Positions 58,844 to 64,000 of a stretch of 64,000 nucleotides of DNA are shown one piece after another. The stretch is from Jannaschia maritima. Its GTDB lineage: Bacteria > Pseudomonadota > Alphaproteobacteria > Rhodobacterales > Rhodobacteraceae. Location: assembly GCF_030973515.1 (NCBI RefSeq), contig NZ_JARGZA010000006.1, positions 62,001-126,000 of the forward strand. The letters run 5' to 3'. Under the pieces are notes generated by a model. It was not told the origin of the DNA, ran no database searches, and saw nothing but the letters and a program-made list of their open reading frames with translations. The stretch's first letter is position 1; each line of letters opens with the position of its first letter. The position numbers and the translations under genes were made by a program.

Positions 58844-60243
58844 GCCGGGGCCACGCGGTTGCGCGGCACCGCCCCCGCCAGCCGCCGGATCCACGCCCCG
58901 TCGGCAACCCGCAGCCCCGCCGCCCGCGCCATGACCAGCACGGCCCCGGCCGCGAAGACGTTGGCGATCACCGCCGCCCCCAGCACGCCCGCATAGCCGA
59001 AGGCCCATGCCCCGAGCCATGCCAGGGGCAGGTACAGGACCAGCACGCGGACCATCGACATCGCCATCGCATAGCCCGCCGCCGACATCGCGTTCAGCGC
59101 CGCGTTGCCCACCACCAGCATCCCGTAGCCGAACAGCGACCACCCCACGATCCGCAGGTACGCGGCCGTGGCGGCCCGGCTCTCGTCGCCGGCCGCGAAC
59201 GCGCCCGCGATCGGGTCGGCCAGCAGCCACAGCGCCAGGGCGGCCAGCACGCCGTAGCCGACCGCGAACAGCACGGATTGCCGCAGCGCCTGCGCGGCCC
59301 GGTCGGTCAGCCCCGCGCCCCAGGCTTGCCCCACGACGGGACCGATCCCCGACGACAGCGCCAGGAGCGGCACGGCCAGCAGGCTCTCGACCCGGGTCGC
59401 GGCGCCGAACCCCGCGACATAGGACGCGCCCAAGGTCGCCACCGCGGCGGTGACGGCGGCCATGCCCGCGGGCGCGATGGCGTTCGACAGCGAGGCCGGT
59501 CCCCCCACGGACGCGACCGTGCGGACGCTGCCCCCGAACCCCTTGGATGGACTGCCGCAGGTGCGCAGGATCCCCGCCCGCCAGGCCAGCCACCCCGACA
59601 CCGCGCAGGTCCCCACCTGCGCCAGCAGCGTGGCCAGCGCGGCCCCGGTCACGCCGAGGGCGGGCACCGGCCCCCATCCGAAGATCAGGAGGGGCGTGGC
59701 CGCGACGTTCAGGAGCGACGACAGGATCATCACCCCCGCCGCGCGCTTGCCCGCCCCGTGGGCGCGGAAGACCGCGTTGATCAGCATCATGCTGACGAGG
59801 AACGGGAACGAGAACGCCCAGACGGTCGTGTATTCCAGCGTCGCGTCCAGCACCGCGCCCCGCGCGCCCATCAGACGCATCAGCCCGGCATCGCCCAGCC
59901 CGAACGCCAGGGCCGTCACCGCCCCCAGGCCCACCCCCAGCGTCAGGGCGTGCAGGCCGATGCGCACGACGTGGTCGTCGCTCTCGCCCCGCCCGATGGC
60001 TTGGCTGATCGCCGCGTTGGCGCCCGCGGACAGGCCGATGGCGAGCGACATGACCGTGAAGATGACCGGATACACGAAGCCCACCGCGGCCAGCGCGTCG
60101 CCGCCCAGCCGGGCCAAGAAGTAGCTGTCCACCAGGCCCACCGAGACCGCGGACAGGATGCCCAGCGCCATGGGCCCCGACAGCGACAACAGCGCGCGCC
60201 AGACCGGCCCGTCGTTCAGGTTGCGTCGTTTGCCTTCGGCCAT
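58840..60243 (-). CDS. MATE family efflux transporter
   Basis: 467 residues with about twelve membrane helices in two halves. Hallmarks: ALSGPMALGILSAVSVGLVDSY, AISQAIGRGE, AGFGAATRVESLL and SGIGPVVGQAWGAG. It exports cations or drugs by Na or H antiport; substrate unknown. It lies downstream of the NDUFA9-like gene on the same strand (36-bp gap). Confidence 0.9.
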   Translation of the reverse strand: MAEGKRRNLNDGPVWRALLSLSGPMALGILSAVSVGLVDSYFLARLGGDALAAVGFVYPVIFTVMSLAIGLSAGANAAISQAIGRGESDDHVVRIGLHALTLGVGLGAVTALAFGLGDAGLMRLMGARGAVLDATLEYTTVWAFSFPFLVSMMLINAVFRAHGAGKRAAGVMILSSLLNVAATPLLIFGWGPVPALGVTGAALATLLAQVGTCAVSGWLAWRAGILRTCGSPSKGFGGSVRTVASVGGPASLSNAIAPAGMAAVTAAVATLGASYVAGFGAATRVESLLAVPLLALSSGIGPVVGQAWGAGLTDRAAQALRQSVLFAVGYGVLAALALWLLADPIAGAFAAGDESRAATAAYLRIVGWSLFGYGMLVVGNAALNAMSAAGYAMAMSMVRVLVLYLPLAWLGAWAFGYAGVLGAAVIANVFAAGAVLVMARAAGLRVADGAWIRRLAGAVPRNRVAPA

Positions 60244-60279
60244 GGTCCGGCCCCCTCGCTCGTCGGGGCCAGCGCCCGG

Positions 60280-61263
60280 TCAGGTTCGCAGGTTGCGCGC
60301 GCTTTCCTTGATCTCGGCGTACTGGCCGCTGGGCCGGAACCGCCAAAGATAGGTGGGCAGGATCGCCTCCATCGTGGTGGGGGTGATGCCCAGATCCGCG
60401 AAGCCGGGATGGCGCCCCGACACGACGTTGTCGCGCCCCAGGTTGCGCACCTGGTCGCGGGTCAGCACGCCGTTGTGGACGATCCCGAACGTCGCCTTTT
60501 GCATCAGGTCGAAGCCGAACCCCATCGCGTGACCCACGAAGAACGGCACCGGCAGGATCAGCGCCCGGCGCCGGATCACGTGCAGCATGGTCTGCATTAG
60601 CTCGCGGAACGTATCGACGTCGGGGCCGCCCAGCTCGTAGACGCCCGGCTTCGCCTTGCCCTCGACCGCCAGGGCCGCGGCATGGGCCACGTCGTCCGCG
60701 AACACGGGCTGGAACCGGGTGGACGCGCCCACGACGGGAATCACCGGGGCCCGGCGGGCCATCGCGGCGAAGCGGTTGAAGAACTGGTCCTCCGGCCCGA
60801 ACACGATGGACGGACGCAGGATCGTGGCGTCGGGGGCGTGGTCCAGCACCCCCGCCTCGCCAGCGGCCTTCGTGCGGGCATAGTCGCTGCGGCTGTCCGC
60901 GTCCGCCCCGATGGCGGAGACGTGGACGACGCGGCGGATGCCGTGCGCGGCGGCCACGCGTGCCACCCGGGTCGCGCCGTGGGCCTGCACCGCGTCGAAC
61001 CCGTTGCGCCCCGATTCCGCCAGGATGCCCACGCAGTTCACGACCGCGTCCGCGCCGGCGCAGGCGGCGGCCACGCTGTCGTCGTCGCGGATGTTGCTGA
61101 AGACCGGCTCGACCTGACCCACCTTGCCGTAGGTGCGCACGAACAGCGCCTCGTTCGGGCGACGGCAGGCGACGCGCACGCGCCAGCCGTCCTTCGCGAG
61201 GCGGCGGGCGACATAGCGGCCGACGAACCCCGATCCCCCGAATATCGTCACGAGCCGTTCCAT
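60280..61263 (-). CDS. NDUFA9-like NAD(P)-binding protein (complex I accessory)
   Basis: 327 residues. Atypical SDR: Rossmann loop FGGSGFVGRYVARRL near residue 9, NCVGILAESG, then YARTKAAGEAGVLD and ILRPSIVFGPEDQFFNRFAAM, matching the NDUFA9 family of supernumerary complex I proteins conserved in alphaproteobacteria. ATG 61263 follows GGAGGTGCG. Like the NDUFS4-like gene, it lies apart from the nuo operon. Confidence 0.9.
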   Translation of the reverse strand: MERLVTIFGGSGFVGRYVARRLAKDGWRVRVACRRPNEALFVRTYGKVGQVEPVFSNIRDDDSVAAACAGADAVVNCVGILAESGRNGFDAVQAHGATRVARVAAAHGIRRVVHVSAIGADADSRSDYARTKAAGEAGVLDHAPDATILRPSIVFGPEDQFFNRFAAMARRAPVIPVVGASTRFQPVFADDVAHAAALAVEGKAKPGVYELGGPDVDTFRELMQTMLHVIRRRALILPVPFFVGHAMGFGFDLMQKATFGIVHNGVLTRDQVRNLGRDNVVSGRHPGFADLGITPTTMEAILPTYLWRFRPSGQYAEIKESARNLRT

Positions 61264-61401
61264 CGCACCTCCGCCGTTCCGGTGGCCAATGCGATAGCCC
61301 CGCGGGGGTTCCGCGGCAAGGCGCGCCATTTTGGTCCTTTCGTCATCCGGACCGATTGACACCATCCGGACGCCTTCGTATTGGCCCCGCACCGTGGACC
61401 T

Positions 61402-61488
<87 letters not shown>

Positions 61489-61860
61489 CGGCCGACCCCC
61501 CCATCGCGACCACGAACGCCCCCCGGACCCGCCGGAACGGGTCCGCCTTCGGACCCCGTGAGCATCCGTTCGACCCCCCCGGATCTGGAAACGCCGCGTT
61601 TCGCGGGTGCGGGGCGATGCCGGTCGTGGCGAGGCCCCGGCAAGTCGCCACGCCCAAGCGACACAGGCGTTCGGGCACCGTGACGGGGTTCGGCGGCGGG
61701 CGGATGCGGGCATCCGGAACGCGCCCGAAACGATTCCGCATTTGCATCGAATTGGCTTCATCCGTGCCGGGCGTCCGTGCATGGGTGCCGGGTTCCGTGC
61801 GGCGTCCGTGTGTTTGGGCCCGCGCGATTTGGTTGACGAGTTTGCGCCGGGGTTTTGGCG
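61489..61860. other. 372-bp region between tRNA-Leu and the acyltransferase gene
   Basis: No gene found. A perfect hairpin GAAACG (61588-61593) / CGTTTC (61597-61602) with a 3-base loop is present. The A+T-richer last 120 bp before 61861 may hold the promoter of the acyltransferase gene. Confidence 0.5.
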
Positions 61861-63858
61861 ATGCGGTATCATTTGGCCTACCGGGCCGACATCGACGGGC
61901 TGCGTGCGCTCGCCGTCGTTCCGGTCCTCCTGTTCCATGCCGATCTGGCCGCCCCGGGCGGGTTCGTGGGGGTCGACATGTTCTTCGTCCTGTCGGGCTA
62001 TCTGCTGTCGCGCATCGTGGTGGAGGAGGCGGCGGCGGGCCGGTTCGGGTTCCTGCGCTTCTACGAACGGCGGTTCCGGCGCCTGGCCCCCGCCTTCACG
62101 GTCGTCCTGCTCTCGACGGGCGCTGCGTTCGCGGCGGTGATGCTGCCGGACGACTTCGTCGACCTGGCGCGGTCGGCGCGGGCGGGGGCCTTCTTCCTCG
62201 CGAATATCCACTTCCTCCATACGATCGACTACTTCAGCCAGTCGGCGGAGTTGATGCCGCTGCTGCACCTATGGTCGCTGGCCATCGAGGAGCAATTCTA
62301 CCTGGCCCTTCCGGTCTGCGTCGTGGTCGCGCTGCGGATTCTGCCGCCGCGTGCGCTGCCATGGATGGTCGGGGCCGCGCTGGTGGGGTCCTTCGGGCTG
62401 TGCCTGCACTACACCGCGGCCTGGCGGCCCTATGCGTTCTACATGCCCCATACCCGTGCGTGGGAGCTGCTGGCCGGAACCCTTCTGGCCACGTTGCCGC
62501 GTTTGGCGGGGCCACGCCGCCTGGCGGACCTGACGGGGCTCGTGGCGCTGGCGGTGCTGCTGGCGGTCATGGCGCTCTACGACGAGCGGGACGCCTTTCC
62601 CGGGTGGCGCGCCGCGCTGCCCGTGGCCGCGACCGCCGCGCTGATCCATGCGGGCGCCGCGCATCCGGGCCATTGGACGGCGCGCCTGCTGTCGACCCCG
62701 CCGTTCACCTTCGTGGGACGCATCTCCTATTCGCTGTACCTGTGGCACTGGCCGGTCATGGTGTTCGCGAACTACACCGATCTGGGTCCCGAAGGCCCGG
62801 TGCGCGGGCTCGCCTGCATCGCCGTGTCGTTCGCGCTGGCCACGCTGAGCTGGCGCTTCGTGGAGGAGCCGGTCCGCCGCCGCCGCGTCCTGCCCACCAC
62901 GGACGGCGCGATGACGGGTGCGGTGGCGTCGACCGCCCTGGTCGCGATGCTGGCATGGGGCGTGATCGCGTCGGGCGGCAGGCCGGCCTCCGTGCCGGAC
63001 GACCTGCGGGCCTTCGTCGACGTGGACCGTCATGCGACGCCGCATCCCGAATGCTTCCACAGGGGCGACCTGACGGACGCGGTGCCCTGCCGCCGCGGGG
63101 CGCCCGGCGTGGCACCGTCGTTCTTCCTGATCGGCGACAGCCACGCCCATGCCCTGGCACCGGGCCTGTTCGACGCGGCCGCGCGGCGGGGCATGGCCGG
63201 GTTGCAGTTCACCGCCCCCGGCCTCTTTCCGGGGCTGGGGCGGCGCCCGGCGGGGGCGCGGGGCGACGACGGCCGCCCGGCCGTCATGCTGCAGGCCGTG
63301 CTGGACCGCCCCGAGATTGAAACGGTGATCGTCGCGGCCGCCTGGGGGGAGAACGCCGTCGGGACCAACTGGAAGGGCGCGCGCTGGCTCTTCGCGGATT
63401 CGGAAGGGACGGCGCGGGACGCGGCGGGCAACGCGGCCGTCTTCGTCCGCTCGCTCGACCGGCTGGCCCGGGCCCTGCCCGACCGGCGGATCGTCCTTCT
63501 GGACGACATCCCGTCGGGCGAGGTGCTGGACCTGCGGACCTATGTGCGCCACGCGATGCTGCGGGGCGCCGACCCGGAGGGCGCGGTTCTGGACCGCGAC
63601 GCGGTGGTGGCGCAGCGCGCGCGGTACGTCCCCCTGCTGGAAGACGTCGCGGCGCGCCATGCGAACGTCGCGTTCCGGCCGGTGCTGCGGGGGTTCTGCG
63701 CCTCGCCCGCGGGCTGTTCCCTCTTCATGGCCGATGGGCGGACGCCGCTCTATCGCGACGGCGACCACCTCAGCGGGCGGGGCGGCCTGTCGCTGTCCCC
63801 GCTCTTCGGTCCGCTGCTCGACGATCTGGACCGGACGGACGCCCGACCGGACGGCTGA
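61861..63858 (+). CDS. OafA-like acyltransferase with a C-terminal SGNH domain
   Basis: 665 residues. N-terminal acyltransferase-3 domain with about ten membrane helices (YRADIDGLRALAVVPVLLFHADL with the conserved Arg-His-region, FVGVDMFFVLSGYLLSRIV, RRFRRLAPAF, SLAIEEQFYL). C-terminal SGNH-type esterase domain from about 410: FFLIGDSHAHALAPG (GDSH) and the Asp-His pair in DGDHLSGRGG. Such fusions O-acetylate surface polysaccharides. ATG 61861 is preferred to TTG 61855. Confidence 0.92.
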   Translation: MRYHLAYRADIDGLRALAVVPVLLFHADLAAPGGFVGVDMFFVLSGYLLSRIVVEEAAAGRFGFLRFYERRFRRLAPAFTVVLLSTGAAFAAVMLPDDFVDLARSARAGAFFLANIHFLHTIDYFSQSAELMPLLHLWSLAIEEQFYLALPVCVVVALRILPPRALPWMVGAALVGSFGLCLHYTAAWRPYAFYMPHTRAWELLAGTLLATLPRLAGPRRLADLTGLVALAVLLAVMALYDERDAFPGWRAALPVAATAALIHAGAAHPGHWTARLLSTPPFTFVGRISYSLYLWHWPVMVFANYTDLGPEGPVRGLACIAVSFALATLSWRFVEEPVRRRRVLPTTDGAMTGAVASTALVAMLAWGVIASGGRPASVPDDLRAFVDVDRHATPHPECFHRGDLTDAVPCRRGAPGVAPSFFLIGDSHAHALAPGLFDAAARRGMAGLQFTAPGLFPGLGRRPAGARGDDGRPAVMLQAVLDRPEIETVIVAAAWGENAVGTNWKGARWLFADSEGTARDAAGNAAVFVRSLDRLARALPDRRIVLLDDIPSGEVLDLRTYVRHAMLRGADPEGAVLDRDAVVAQRARYVPLLEDVAARHANVAFRPVLRGFCASPAGCSLFMADGRTPLYRDGDHLSGRGGLSLSPLFGPLLDDLDRTDARPDG

Positions 63859-63873
63859 TGGCGCGACCCGGGT

Positions 63874-64000
63874 TCAGGCCCTCCGCGCCTCGCGCGCCGG
63901 CGCGGGCGCGGCGGCGCCGTCCGCGCCGGCTTGCACCGCGTTCCATTCGGCCTGCTCGACCGCGTCCTCCGCCACCTCGTCGAGGCGGGCGGACCGGTCG
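63874..64000 (-). CDS. Unidentified gene, C-terminal end only
   Basis: The last 42 codons of a minus-strand reading frame that continues beyond the window, ending in TGA at 63874-63876. The visible tail is acidic then Ala/Pro-rich (DEVAEDAVEQAEWNAVQ, then AAPAPAREARRA). Coding composition is typical, but the family cannot be told from this fragment. Confidence 0.5.
   Translation of the reverse strand, partial: DRSARLDEVAEDAVEQAEWNAVQAGADGAAAPAPAREARRA

Overview
The window is about 72% G+C with dense, short-spaced gene runs on both strands. Gene content points to an alphaproteobacterium of the Rhodobacteraceae (Roseobacter group): a CcrM-type GANTC methyltransferase next to rnhB, NDUFS4- and NDUFA9-like accessory proteins, a VPLPA-CTERM protein, several YkuD L,D-transpeptidases, and single-domain sugar-ABC ATPases. 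The genus cannot be fixed from this sequence. Most of the window looks like ordinary chromosome.

Layout. 1-5.1 kb: a partial OmpA-type gene, a GNAT acetyltransferase and a CinA-like protein (minus), then map, radC and a frameshifted membrane/spermidine-synthase-like gene (plus). 5.1-10.8 kb: a pentose-uptake cluster (xylulokinase, ABC ATPase, permease and binding protein, all minus) with a vapBC toxin-antitoxin pair and a G-rich tandem repeat between transporter and kinase. 10.9-16 kb: a CRTAC1 protein, a di-haem peroxidase-like protein and typA. 16-21 kb: a strange acidic glycine-zipper protein, an endonuclease III-like glycosylase and a nitrate/sulfonate-type ABC transporter. 21-25.2 kb: an L,D-transpeptidase, a ClpP-like membrane-anchored protease paired with a coiled-coil membrane protein, and a lone phnM. 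25.2-29.5 kb: a VPLPA-CTERM protein, a giant ExeM/NucH-type secreted nuclease and tRNA-Arg(TCT). 29.5-35.3 kb: an envelope operon (OmpA, Sel1, LytR_C-like), an NDUFS4-like gene and uvrB.

35.3-38.8 kb is the accessory patch: a gene with much lower G+C, a REP-associated tyrosine transposase (RAYT) surrounded by GTAG-headed REP hairpins, and a complete 821-bp IS5/IS427-type insertion sequence with a -1 frameshift signal. 38.8-48.6 kb holds cell-envelope and housekeeping genes (DUF427, a membrane-anchored winged-helix protein, rnhB, ccrM, two more YkuD proteins, a CAP lipoprotein, queG, a GST, mtgA). 48.6-50.6 kb is a divergent sulfotransferase/glycosyltransferase-like pair. 50.6-57.9 kb is the glutamate synthase operon (gltD, a Spy-like gene, a GFA gene, gltB), which carries a second copy of the G-rich tandem repeat. 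58-64 kb holds uppP, a MATE exporter, an NDUFA9-like gene, tRNA-Leu(CAG) and a large O-acyltransferase.

Themes: pentose import and phosphorylation, ammonia assimilation, peptidoglycan and envelope remodelling (three YkuD, MtgA, UppP, OafA-like), and extracellular DNA turnover. The points that most deserve follow-up are the duplicated 45-bp G-rich element, the REP/RAYT unit whose hairpins supply the stop codons of two genes, and the acidic glycine-zipper protein.
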